A DNA stretch of 25,518 nt from Euryarchaeota archaeon UBA258 (lineage in GTDB: Archaea > Thermoplasmatota > Poseidoniia > Poseidoniales > Poseidoniaceae), in NCBI GenBank assembly GCA_002502605.1, contig DAPR01000015.1, forward strand, positions 15,680-41,197, read 5' to 3'. This document shows, one piece after another, positions 15,681-23,201 of the stretch. Numbering within the stretch: the stretch's first letter is position 1; each line of letters begins with the position of its first letter. The position numbers and the translations under genes were made by a program. The notes under the pieces were generated by a model. That model ran no database searches, had not been told where the DNA came from, and worked only from the letters and a program-made list of their open reading frames with translations.

Positions 15681-16601
15681 TCAATTCAACATCTTTTCAA
15701 AGTCAGAAAGACGCTGATTAAACGCCTCAAGACTCATCGAATGCAGTGCTTCAGTACCAAACGATTCGAGGGTAAAACTCGCACTTACGGTTGCTGAAAC
15801 CAAAGCCTTTCGCAATTCGTCACGGGAGAGTTCACCTTCTCCAGAAGCGAGGTGAGCAGCAAGAGAACCTGCGAAGGTATCTCCGCATCCGGTTGGATCA
15901 ACCACAAGTTCTGTTGGGAATGCTGGCAGAGAGATGATGTCTTCGCCATGGAAAGCGATAACCCCGTGTTCGCCACGCTTAACGACAAGTGTCTTTGCAT
16001 CGACCATACTCAACACTTTTCGAGCCGCTCTGATGAGGTTTTCATCGCCTGCCAACATGCGAACTTCGCCGTCGTTAATGATGATCAAATCGACACGACG
16101 CATGACATCAAGCAGTGAATCCTTGGCAATTTCAATCCATAGATTCATTGAATCAAGCATCGACAAACGCCGAGGAGTGGCTTGCTGCAAAACACTGGCT
16201 TGCAAAGCAGGGTGAAGGTTGGCGCAGAAGGTAATCTGTGGGGTGCGGTGAGATTCTGGAACTTTTGGTTCAAAATGCTCAAACACATTGAGATGTGTTT
16301 CATGAGTTTGAGCCTCAGCCATCGTCCCGTGGTACGAACCAGACCAGCGGAAAGTCTCACCCGCAGCAGTTTCGATGCCCGTCAAGTCCAATCCGTTGTT
16401 CGTCAAAAGAAGGCGGTCCTCTTCAGAGAAGTCTTCACCGACAACACCCACCAAACCAACGCTGTTCAGGGATAAGCGCTTGGAATGAAACGAACACGCA
16501 AGACCTGCGTAAGTTGCTGAGCCACCTAAGGCATCTTTGACGTGACCGAGAGGCGAGGCAACACTGTCGTAGGCGACGCTTCCAACGATGAGAACATCCA
16601 T
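15681..16601 (-). CDS. PfkB/ribokinase-family sugar or nucleoside kinase
   Basis: Transfers phosphate from ATP to a sugar or nucleoside hydroxyl. It is 306 residues, typical for PfkB. GGSATYAG (26-33) is the substrate-site glycine pair, and DPTGCGDTFAGS (235-246) is PfkB signature 2 with the catalytic base Asp241. INDGEVRMLAG (175-185) is the conserved N..E motif near the ATP site, as in ribokinases and archaeal nucleoside kinases. The substrate cannot be assigned. It starts 50 bases after the biotin carboxylase stop on the same strand without a visible ribosome binding site, and is convergent with the upstream membrane-protein gene at a one-base gap. Confidence 0.85.
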   Translation of the reverse strand: MDVLIVGSVAYDSVASPLGHVKDALGGSATYAGLACSFHSKRLSLNSVGLVGVVGEDFSEEDRLLLTNNGLDLTGIETAAGETFRWSGSYHGTMAEAQTHETHLNVFEHFEPKVPESHRTPQITFCANLHPALQASVLQQATPRRLSMLDSMNLWIEIAKDSLLDVMRRVDLIIINDGEVRMLAGDENLIRAARKVLSMVDAKTLVVKRGEHGVIAFHGEDIISLPAFPTELVVDPTGCGDTFAGSLAAHLASGEGELSRDELRKALVSATVSASFTLESFGTEALHSMSLEAFNQRLSDFEKMLN

Positions 16602-16651
16602 GTCTTGGCGTCAAGCGCTCGATACTTGTCCCTTTCGCATCAAGCAAGTGC

Positions 16652-17992
16652 TCAACCGAGCAACTCTTCGTGCATCTCAATGTATTGAATGGTGATGTCA
16701 CGGTTCAGGAAATCCTTCTCATCCATGATTCGACGATGAAGCGGAATCAAGTGTTCTACGCCCGAAATAACCGTTTCATCAAGTGCAGTTCTCATACGCT
16801 TAACCGCGTCATCGCGGTCTCTGCCCCAGACCAAGAGTTTAGCCAGTAACGAGTCGAAACATCCAGGCATTTCGTAGCCCGGATGAGCATGTGTGTCAAC
16901 CCGAACACCGTAACCTGAAGGGAAGTGGCATTCCCAAAGCCGGCCAGGACTTGGAATGAACTTGCGAGGGTCTTCTGCGTTCAATCGACATTGAATGGCG
17001 TGACCGTTCCACACAATATCCTCTTGGTTCAATGGAAGCTCTTCGCCTTGTGCTACACGAATACCCAATTCCACCAGATTGTGACCGGTGATGAGTTCGG
17101 TAACCGTGTGTTCGACTTGGACACGCGGGTTGACTTCGAGGAAGTAAAAATCGCCGTTTGCATCACGCAAGAACTCAAAGGTCGCCAGGCCTTTGTATCC
17201 TACCGATTCTGCTCCTTTGCAAACCAGAGCACCAATCTCTTCGCGTTTTGCCTCGTCCAGCCAAGGTCCTTCTTCGACTAATTTTTGGTGGCGCCGTTGG
17301 ATGGAGCAAAACCGTTCTCCAAAATGAATCGCCTTCTTCCCGTCTCCAAGGACTTGGAATTCAACGTGTTGCGCACCTTGAATGTACTTCTCTACAAACA
17401 CTCGCTCATCGCCAAAAGCCGAGCGGGCTCGTGATTGGCACAGTTTGAGAGCGTTTTCAAACTCGTCAGACTTTTCGACAATTTGCATACCGATACCGCC
17501 GCCGCCTGCGGCAGCCTTAATGATGACTGGATATCCAATTTGTTCCGCCAAAGTCGATGCCACAGCAGCATCAGAAATGGGTTCAGAAGAACCCTTAGCC
17601 GTTGGAAGTCCTGCTGCTTCCATTGCTGCACGTGCCTCAATTTTATCGCCAAGCAGCGTGATAACATCAGCGGATGGACCGATGAAAGTGATGCCTTCCT
17701 CTTGCAGTCGACGGACAAAGTGAGCGTTCTCCGCGAGGAAGCCGTATCCTGGGTGAACTGCGTCACAACCCATCTCTTTAGCTGCATGAATCACCGATTC
17801 AATATCCAAATAGGTGTCCAAAGGATTGGACTTGTAATTGGCATACGCCACATCAGCGAACCGAACGGGCAGTGAAAGACGGTCTTCTCGCCCGTGAATG
17901 ATCGCTGCCTCGATGCCCATGTCGCGTAGAGTTCGAAGTATTCGAAGAGCAATTTCACCACGGTTCGCAATGAGTACACGCTTGAATGCCAT
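16652..17992 (-). CDS. accC: Biotin carboxylase subunit of acyl-CoA carboxylase
   Basis: ATP-grasp enzyme that carboxylates biotin on a carrier protein, the first half of acetyl- or propionyl-CoA carboxylation. It is 446 residues from ATG 17992 (E. coli AccC 449). The N-terminal RVLIANRGEIALRILRTLRD, the glycine loop AAAGGGGIGM (161-169), FGERFCSIQRRHQKLVEE (224-241, with Lys237) and EVNPRVQVEH (286-295, Glu286 and Arg290) are all AccC motifs. The glycine loop has Ile where most homologues have Arg. No biotin carrier or carboxyltransferase gene is adjacent; they may be elsewhere. A longer TTG start at 18010 is possible but adds a non-conserved leader. It could supply malonyl-CoA to the fabI/ketosynthase pathway. 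Confidence 0.92.
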   Translation of the reverse strand: MAFKRVLIANRGEIALRILRTLRDMGIEAAIIHGREDRLSLPVRFADVAYANYKSNPLDTYLDIESVIHAAKEMGCDAVHPGYGFLAENAHFVRRLQEEGITFIGPSADVITLLGDKIEARAAMEAAGLPTAKGSSEPISDAAVASTLAEQIGYPVIIKAAAGGGGIGMQIVEKSDEFENALKLCQSRARSAFGDERVFVEKYIQGAQHVEFQVLGDGKKAIHFGERFCSIQRRHQKLVEEGPWLDEAKREEIGALVCKGAESVGYKGLATFEFLRDANGDFYFLEVNPRVQVEHTVTELITGHNLVELGIRVAQGEELPLNQEDIVWNGHAIQCRLNAEDPRKFIPSPGRLWECHFPSGYGVRVDTHAHPGYEMPGCFDSLLAKLLVWGRDRDDAVKRMRTALDETVISGVEHLIPLHRRIMDEKDFLNRDITIQYIEMHEELLG

Positions 17993-18163
17993 GTTCGACT
18001 CGAAGAGCAATTACTCTATGATGCCAACGGTTCAATACGATACAAAAGAGGCTTTTTTCGGAGGGTCTTTTTATCGGCAAATTCACCGCCAACCGTCGTA
18101 AATGACCGAATTCCGGCAGATAGTTTCTCTTTTGGAGCCATTTTCAAGAAAAGGTGGCGGAAA

Positions 18164-18176
18164 TTTGATATGATAT
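18164..18176 (+). promoter_or_regulatory. Putative TATA box for the SLOG-family gene
   Basis: TTTGATATGATAT lies 18-30 bases before ATG 18194, the spacing expected for a leaderless archaeal transcript. The remaining 17993-18163 gap between the divergent accC and SLOG-family genes holds AT-rich stretches but no gene that I can see. Confidence 0.4.
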
Positions 18177-18193
18177 GAATGCGATGTGGAATC

Positions 18194-18667
18194 ATGTCGC
18201 AGAAACCCCAAACCGGAGCCGAGGCGCTCGACCAGTTAGCAGGAAAAGATTTGAACAGAGATGGACGTATCGTGAATTTAGTCATTTGCGGTAACTCCAA
18301 ATTCTATGATTATGCCTGGCTTGAAGATAAATTGGAGCAGTGGGTTGAGGCAAATGCCTACCCCGATTTAATCATCCTCGGTGGAGCCAGTGGTGTCGAT
18401 TATCTGGCTGAGCGATGGGCAGATAACAACAACATCCGATTAGCTGTGTTTAGCGAAGCATGGAATGCTCCTCGACCAAGTTCTGCCCATGATTCCGGAC
18501 GACCTGAAGCAGTAGCAACACTGGCCAAGACAATGCTTGGGCGAGCCACGCACATGCTTTCGTTCCCCGGACCGGATTCGGTGTGGACAAAACGTATGGA
18601 AGAACGCGCCATCGAGAGCGGCATCCCAGTAACAAGTGTCCCTTTGCCCACAGATGGACTCGAATGA
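18194..18667 (+). CDS. SLOG-fold nucleotide-binding protein (YspA/cpYpsA-related)
   Basis: A 157-residue Rossmann-like protein. NLVICGNSKFYDYAWLEDKL, followed by PDLIILGGASGVDYLAERWA then IRLAVFSEAWN, is the conserved core of the YspA/DUF2493 branch of SLOG proteins, where the first glycine and GGASGVD bind a nucleotide or nucleotide-derived ligand. Members are linked to nucleotide signalling or stress, but no reaction is established. The ATG at 18194 fits the TATA spacing; an ATG at 18179 would add five non-conserved residues. It converges on the reductase gene with a 3-base gap. Confidence 0.8.
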   Translation: MSQKPQTGAEALDQLAGKDLNRDGRIVNLVICGNSKFYDYAWLEDKLEQWVEANAYPDLIILGGASGVDYLAERWADNNNIRLAVFSEAWNAPRPSSAHDSGRPEAVATLAKTMLGRATHMLSFPGPDSVWTKRMEERAIESGIPVTSVPLPTDGLE

Positions 18668-18670
18668 GAA

Positions 18671-19921
18671 TCAGTACACGTCTCGTAAGTATCGCTTTTC
18701 TTCTCTCATCATGGTTGTACCAATGAAGTGAGTCGCATCGTCTTCAGACATTCCGCCGTGTTCCATTGCAATCTCAATGAGTGCTCGATGCACGTCTTTG
18801 GCCATGTAGGTCTTATCACCACAAATGTAGAAGTAAGCACCGTCCTCAAACCATTGCCAAATGTCTGCACCGTGTTCTTTGAGACGATGTTGGACGTAGA
18901 TCTTTTCTTCTTGGTCACGTGACCAAGCTGTTGTGAATTTGTACAAGTCCCCGCTGTCCATCCAGCCTTCAATTTGTTCCTTGTAGTAAAACTCAGTCTT
19001 GGAAGATTGGTCTCCAAAGAACAACCAGTTCCGGCCTTTGCCGCCATCGAAGACACGCTGTTCCATGAACGCTCTAAACGGAGCAATTCCGGTTCCAGGG
19101 CCAACCATGATGATGTCAGTGTCCTTATCTTCAGGAAGAATGAACGATTTCGTTGGAGACATGAAGACACCGATTTGGTTACCAGTTGCTTCAATTTCGT
19201 CAGCCATGTACTGTGTGCAAAGGCCACCTCGGGCACGGTTGTGGTATTCAAAGCGAACAATTCCGACGGTCAATTCCACTAATCCTGGGTGAGCATCATG
19301 GGAAGAGGCGATGGAATACAGTCTCGGCTTGAGTCGGGCGACCAAATCAAGGAATTCCTCTGGAGAATACTTAACACCGAACTCTCGCATGATGTCAACG
19401 TAATCCCTTGTCCAAAGGTAGTTTTCAATCTCTTTTTCGTCACCAAGAAGCGCTTCGACCTTTGCTGCTGGGTCGTCAGATGCCTTGCTGGCAGCAAGTC
19501 CGGGAGGCGTAGCGGAGGAGTCAGAAGATTCCCAGTCCTCGCTTGAACGGCTTCGGGCCACGATCTTCAAAGAAATTTTCATTCCTGAGGAGACGACCTT
19601 GCCTGCAAGCGATTGAACAAACTTCTTGTTCGCCATGTGGACTTCAAAGTCTTTCTTCAAAGCCGTATACAGGTCACGCTCTCCGTTGTGGGTCTCCACT
19701 GTATAGTCACGGTCCCATCCTTGAAGTTCAAGAATTTCTTCGACGATGTGCGGTGGATTCTCCGACATGACTCCAAGAGCATCGCCGACTTTGTAATCAA
19801 GACCAGAGTCACCAAGTGCGAAGACAATGTGACGAGTTTCTTTACGGGAACCTTCGCCGTTGAGAACATAGTTCTCAGTAATTTCAGTCATGTAAGGATT
19901 CTTTGCACTCCAATCGGACAT
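18671..19921 (-). CDS. CysJ-like NADPH-flavin reductase lacking flavodoxin domain
   Basis: A 416-residue FAD/NADPH oxidoreductase of the sulfite reductase flavoprotein/cytochrome P450 reductase class. RLYSIASS (200-207) and GGLCTQYMAD (232-241) bind FAD; GPGTGIAPFRAFMEQR (274-289), FFGDQ (301-305) and YICGDKTYMAKDV (365-377) bind NADPH; the C-terminal KRYLRDVY matches CysJ's end. The N-terminal FMN-flavodoxin domain of CysJ is absent and the connecting domain starts at once. It must therefore pass electrons to a separate flavodoxin, ferredoxin or enzyme. A low-complexity Ser/Ala insert lies at about 123-155. ATG 19921 has GGTGA 5 bases upstream; an in-frame start at 19960 is less likely. No sulfite reductase gene is nearby. 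Confidence 0.88.
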   Translation of the reverse strand: MSDWSAKNPYMTEITENYVLNGEGSRKETRHIVFALGDSGLDYKVGDALGVMSENPPHIVEEILELQGWDRDYTVETHNGERDLYTALKKDFEVHMANKKFVQSLAGKVVSSGMKISLKIVARSRSSEDWESSDSSATPPGLAASKASDDPAAKVEALLGDEKEIENYLWTRDYVDIMREFGVKYSPEEFLDLVARLKPRLYSIASSHDAHPGLVELTVGIVRFEYHNRARGGLCTQYMADEIEATGNQIGVFMSPTKSFILPEDKDTDIIMVGPGTGIAPFRAFMEQRVFDGGKGRNWLFFGDQSSKTEFYYKEQIEGWMDSGDLYKFTTAWSRDQEEKIYVQHRLKEHGADIWQWFEDGAYFYICGDKTYMAKDVHRALIEIAMEHGGMSEDDATHFIGTTMMREEKRYLRDVY

Positions 19922-20060
19922 AATTTCACCCACCAACCTAAGGCTGTAGTTGGTCCACAAAGGGGACCCTTATCATGCTTTTTGACCAATGTTGATGCCA
20001 ATTCGGTCGGCTTCATAGGACCCTCAAAAACCTTCACAAATTTCAAGGACGCAAACGGCC

Positions 20061-20068
20061 ATTTATAT
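20061..20068 (+). promoter_or_regulatory. TATA box of leaderless crtI
   Basis: ATTTATAT lies 23-30 bases before ATG 20091 with no ribosome binding site between, exactly the arrangement of archaeal leaderless genes. An in-frame ATG at 20067 lies inside this box and is rejected as the start. The 19922-20060 part of this divergent gap holds no gene; a weak GGTCC/GGACC repeat is at 19952-19968. Confidence 0.7.
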
Positions 20069-20090
20069 GCTGAACCACTTACTTCGCAAC

Positions 20091-21701
20091 ATGAATCAAA
20101 CCAAGAAACCGACTGCACTCATTGTAGGCTCCGGCCCGGGTGGCCTCGCAAGTGCTTTACTGCTCGCCCATTCAGGCGTAGACGTAACCATTCTCGAGAA
20201 GGAAGAAATAGTCGGTGGACGAACCAAGCTTGTACACAAAGACGGATACACATTTGACCGTGGACCAACATTCTTCCATTACCCTGAAGTTATTGAAGAA
20301 ATCTTCAAGGCCATCGGTCGAGATGCTCACAAGGAACTTGGGCTCATGCCGTTGGACCCAATGTATCGCCTCGTCTTCGGTGCTGGTGGGCACATTGATG
20401 CAACCAGCAAACTGGATGAAATGACCGAACGCATACGTGAACTCGCAGGAGATAAAAACGCAAAGGGATTCGAAAAGTATGTTTTGCAAAACAGAAAGAA
20501 ACTCGAATTCTCCAAGCAATGCCTCCAAACGCCATGGACCAGCCCGCTCAATGTCCTCTCGAAACGAGCAATACGGGTTGCCACCATCCTCAAGCCTTGG
20601 GCCAGTGTTGCTGGTGATTTGAGCAAGCACTTCGATGACGAACGAGTCCGACTCGCTATGTCGTTTCAAACCAAGTATCTGGGCATGAGCCCGTTTCATG
20701 CACCCTCCTTGTTCACGATTCTTGCGTTCCTTGAGTACGAACACGGTATTTTCCACGCCAAGGGTGGCTTGGGAAGCATCACCAAGCGCATGGGAGAGAT
20801 TGCCGAAGAAATGGGTGTTACCATTCGATGCAATACACCCGTAACTTCCCTGATCTATGAAGGAAAGAATGTGGTCGGTGCACGCATAGAGGGCGAAGAA
20901 ATCCGTGTCGACAAAGTTGTCGTTAACGCCGACTTCGCTCATGCAATGACCACATTGGTTCCAAACGAGAAGCGAAAGAAGTGGTCAAATAAGAAACTCG
21001 AAAAGAAGGGATATTCTTGTTCCACTTTCATGCTCTACCTCGGCGTTGACAAGCAATACGATTTACCACACCACCAGATTTACGCATCTTCATCCTACGA
21101 AAAGAACCTCCACGACATCACCAACCACAAGTTGACTTGGGATGATCCGTCGGTCTATGTTCAAAACGCAAGCATTACCGATGACAGCCTCGCTCCTGAA
21201 GGCCATTCTACCGTGTATGTTCTGGTTCCAGTTCCAAACACCCATGACACCATTGTCTGGGATGACATCAAAGCTGACTACAGAGACACCATTATCAAGC
21301 AACTTGGTAAATTGGGATACGACGACATTTCGGACCACATTGTCTCAGAGACCGTCGTTACTCCAGATGACTGGGGTGCATCGGACATCTACCGTGGAGC
21401 TGTTTTCAACCTCACGCACGACCTCAAGCAAATGCTGTGGCGACGTCCTCAAAACCGATTCGAAGAGGCCAACAACCTCTACATCGTCGGTGGCGGAACA
21501 CACCCTGGCAGTGGACTACCAACCATCTTTGAAAGCGCACGAATCAGCAGTAAACTTTTGCTTGCTGACCTCGGAATGCGCCCAGATTGGAACGGCGTAG
21601 ACTCTTGGTTCCAAGACGTCCGCAGACCAAAGGTCAAAGCGACAACAGCGAAGCCGGCTCAGGCGAATCAACGAACGACTGGTGACGGTCATGCTGCGTG
21701 A
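20091..21701 (+). CDS. crtI: Phytoene desaturase / carotenoid dehydrogenase
   Basis: FAD-dependent desaturase that converts phytoene to coloured carotenoids such as lycopene. It is 536 residues, a normal CrtI length. The FAD loop is ALIVGSGPGGLASALLLA (9-26), then DVTILEKEEIVGGRT. The C-terminal carotenoid signature NNLYIVGGGTHPGSGLPTIF followed by ESARISSKLLL is intact. The number of desaturation steps and exact substrate (phytoene, or a related C30/C40 step) cannot be read from sequence. Its last bases overlap the start of the thioredoxin-like lipoprotein gene by 11 bases. In marine planktonic archaea such genes usually serve retinal synthesis for rhodopsins (family knowledge), though no rhodopsin is in the window. 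Confidence 0.93.
   Translation: MNQTKKPTALIVGSGPGGLASALLLAHSGVDVTILEKEEIVGGRTKLVHKDGYTFDRGPTFFHYPEVIEEIFKAIGRDAHKELGLMPLDPMYRLVFGAGGHIDATSKLDEMTERIRELAGDKNAKGFEKYVLQNRKKLEFSKQCLQTPWTSPLNVLSKRAIRVATILKPWASVAGDLSKHFDDERVRLAMSFQTKYLGMSPFHAPSLFTILAFLEYEHGIFHAKGGLGSITKRMGEIAEEMGVTIRCNTPVTSLIYEGKNVVGARIEGEEIRVDKVVVNADFAHAMTTLVPNEKRKKWSNKKLEKKGYSCSTFMLYLGVDKQYDLPHHQIYASSSYEKNLHDITNHKLTWDDPSVYVQNASITDDSLAPEGHSTVYVLVPVPNTHDTIVWDDIKADYRDTIIKQLGKLGYDDISDHIVSETVVTPDDWGASDIYRGAVFNLTHDLKQMLWRRPQNRFEEANNLYIVGGGTHPGSGLPTIFESARISSKLLLADLGMRPDWNGVDSWFQDVRRPKVKATTAKPAQANQRTTGDGHAA
21681..21685 (+). promoter_or_regulatory. GGTGA site inside crtI end, setting the lipoprotein start
   Basis: GGTGA ends 5 bases before ATG 21691. 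Its own GTG (21682) is in frame and could be mistaken for the start, but the site is more likely the ribosome binding sequence. Confidence 0.55.
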
Positions 21702-22314
21702 AACTCTACTCGCTTGCCTTACGGCAATGATGTTCCTTGCAGGATGCGTACAACCAGACTCAATGGTTGAAGATGAATCCTCGAACCTCAACCAAATTCC
21801 TTTCGAACTTACGTTCTCAGCCGACACTTTGGACCGAGAAGAAGACGGCACTCCTGAGTTCGACCTCAAACAGGAACTCGAAAACGGTCCTGTCATGCTG
21901 TTGTGGATTGGTGCAGGATGTACCGGTTGCCACGATTGGACAGACATGATCCGAGAGAAAATGGAACAGGGTGCTTTCGAAGACTCAAACATGACCATCG
22001 TCAGTGTTCACCGCTGGGGAGAATTTGAAACCAAAGACGACATCGAAAATGTGTTTGGAACAGCCAACCAATCAGAACACTACACTCCATGGACCATCGT
22101 TACGCCTTCTGAACTGACACAAGCAGCTGATTTCAACACAGAAAAGAGCACAGGTGCATCCATCTACTCAGCATACGGTAACCCAGGTACTCCAACGCTC
22201 CAAGTCATTGCTCCGAACGGTGTGTTGGCATGGCAATCCAAGACATACTGGGCCAATGAAACCGTCTTTGATGACGGGTTTTCGTTCTTTGAACGACAGG
22301 TGAGTCAAGAGTGA
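21691..22314 (+). CDS. Thioredoxin-like lipoprotein (TlpA-type)
   Basis: A 207-residue exported thiol-disulfide protein. The signal peptide ends in a lipobox FLAGC with Cys19 as the lipid site. The redox motif is CTGC (Cys77, Cys80) in LLWIGAGCTGCHDW, and the GTPT of NPGTPTLQVIAPNG supplies the cis-Pro of the thioredoxin fold. It therefore sits outside the membrane and may reduce or oxidise cysteines there, for instance in cofactor or cytochrome assembly (inference). The gene begins inside crtI, so it is translationally coupled, and is followed 61 bases later by the succinate dehydrogenase genes. Asn-x-Ser/Thr sites (SNMT, ANQS, ANET) suit an exported archaeal protein. Confidence 0.85.
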   Translation: MLRETLLACLTAMMFLAGCVQPDSMVEDESSNLNQIPFELTFSADTLDREEDGTPEFDLKQELENGPVMLLWIGAGCTGCHDWTDMIREKMEQGAFEDSNMTIVSVHRWGEFETKDDIENVFGTANQSEHYTPWTIVTPSELTQAADFNTEKSTGASIYSAYGNPGTPTLQVIAPNGVLAWQSKTYWANETVFDDGFSFFERQVSQE

Positions 22315-22365
22315 ACCTCAAAGACCCCGAGGGTATCCAAGAGGTAAGCAGCCTGCAGGGCGGCC

Positions 22366-22370
22366 GGTGA
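22366..22370 (+). promoter_or_regulatory. GGTGA ribosome binding site of the Sdh anchor gene
   Basis: GGTGA is 5 bases before ATG 22376. The GTG inside it (22367) is in frame but is better read as part of the binding site. The 22315-22365 gap shows no promoter or terminator, which suits read-through. Confidence 0.5.
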
Positions 22371-22375
22371 AAACC

Positions 22376-23191
22376 ATGGGTGAAGGCATTAAATTACCAG
22401 TCTTGAACGGACTGGGTCGTACAAATCGTATCGATAACTGGCTCAACAAACCAATCGCAATGGGCCTGGGCCTTACTGCTGCAATGCTCTACACTGCATG
22501 GCGATTGTTCCTTTTCCCGGAATCGATTTCATACGAACTGGAAGGCTCAAAAGTCATGTCACCGATCTTCTCACCGAACGTTCTCGAATGGGAATTATTT
22601 GGACTAAAAGAATGGGGAGAGACGGATGCTCCAAGTTGGGTCAACGCTGCAGTTCTCGTTCTGTGGATTCCCTTTGGATTCCGAGGCACCTGCTACTACA
22701 TGCGCCGAGTCTACTACCGTACCTTCTTTGCCAGCCCTGTGGCGTGCTGGGTTGATGAACCAGAAATCAACAAAAAACTCGGTTACAAGGGCGAAAAGCG
22801 TCTTTTCATCTTCAACAACCTCCACCGCTATTTCCTCTATGCGGCCATGATTATTCTGGTTATCAAGTGGTGGGATGTTACCCACACTTTGCATTTTGAC
22901 GACGGATGGGGCATGTCACTTGGTACGCTGGTGATGGCGGTTGAAGCATTCCTTCTCACCATGTACGTTACTTCTTGTCACGCTCTACGTCACCTTGCTG
23001 GTGGCGCATTGGACCGCTGGACAACCGGCATCAGCCGACTACGGGGCAAATTGTTTGGAAGCATCAGCATCCTCAACCGTTCCCACGGGTTCTGGTTTTG
23101 GACATCACTTACCTTCGTTTTCTTTGGCGACCTGTGGGTTTTGGCAGTCAGTGAAGGCTATTTGAGCGATATGGCGCTGTTTGTTATTTGA
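22376..23191 (+). CDS. sdhC: Succinate dehydrogenase membrane anchor, actinobacterial-type cytochrome b
   Basis: A 271-residue membrane protein with about five helices. It lies directly before sdhA and is rich in membrane histidines: His150 ([11 protein letters not shown]), His170, His173, His202 and His206 ([12 protein letters not shown]) and His237 ([10 protein letters not shown]). Phrases such as [20 protein letters not shown] followed by CWVDEP, and [11 protein letters not shown], recall the anchor subunit found beside sdhA in actinobacteria, so these histidines probably bind haem b and the protein carries electrons to quinone. The resemblance is from family knowledge, not a search. The stop TGA (23189-23191) is 10 bases before the sdhA start. 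Confidence 0.75.
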   Translation: MGEGIKLPVLNGLGRTNRIDNWLNKPIAMGLGLTAAMLYTAWRLFLFPESISYELEGSKVMSPIFSPNVLEWELFGLKEWGETDAPSWVNAAVLVLWIPFGFRGTCYYMRRVYYRTFFASPVACWVDEPEINKKLGYKGEKRLFIFNNLHRYFLYAAMIILVIKWWDVTHTLHFDDGWGMSLGTLVMAVEAFLLTMYVTSCHALRHLAGGALDRWTTGISRLRGKLFGSISILNRSHGFWFWTSLTFVFFGDLWVLAVSEGYLSDMALFVI

Positions 23192-23201
23192 GGTGGGAAT
23201 G

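Noticed and set aside
18004..18017. AGAG/CTCT repeat before accC as operator
   Set aside because: Four-base arms are too short to separate from chance.
19952..19968. GGTCC/GGACC repeat in the crtI-reductase gap as operator
   Set aside because: Five-base arms with a 7-base spacer are expected by chance in a gap of this size.
19888..20118. Small minus-strand frame across the crtI/reductase gap
   Set aside because: It runs through the crtI promoter and the reductase start and shows no conserved features.
20172..20942. Long open frame of 256 codons on the minus strand
   Set aside because: It lies wholly antisense inside crtI, whose protein is clearly conserved; its own translation has no recognisable motifs.
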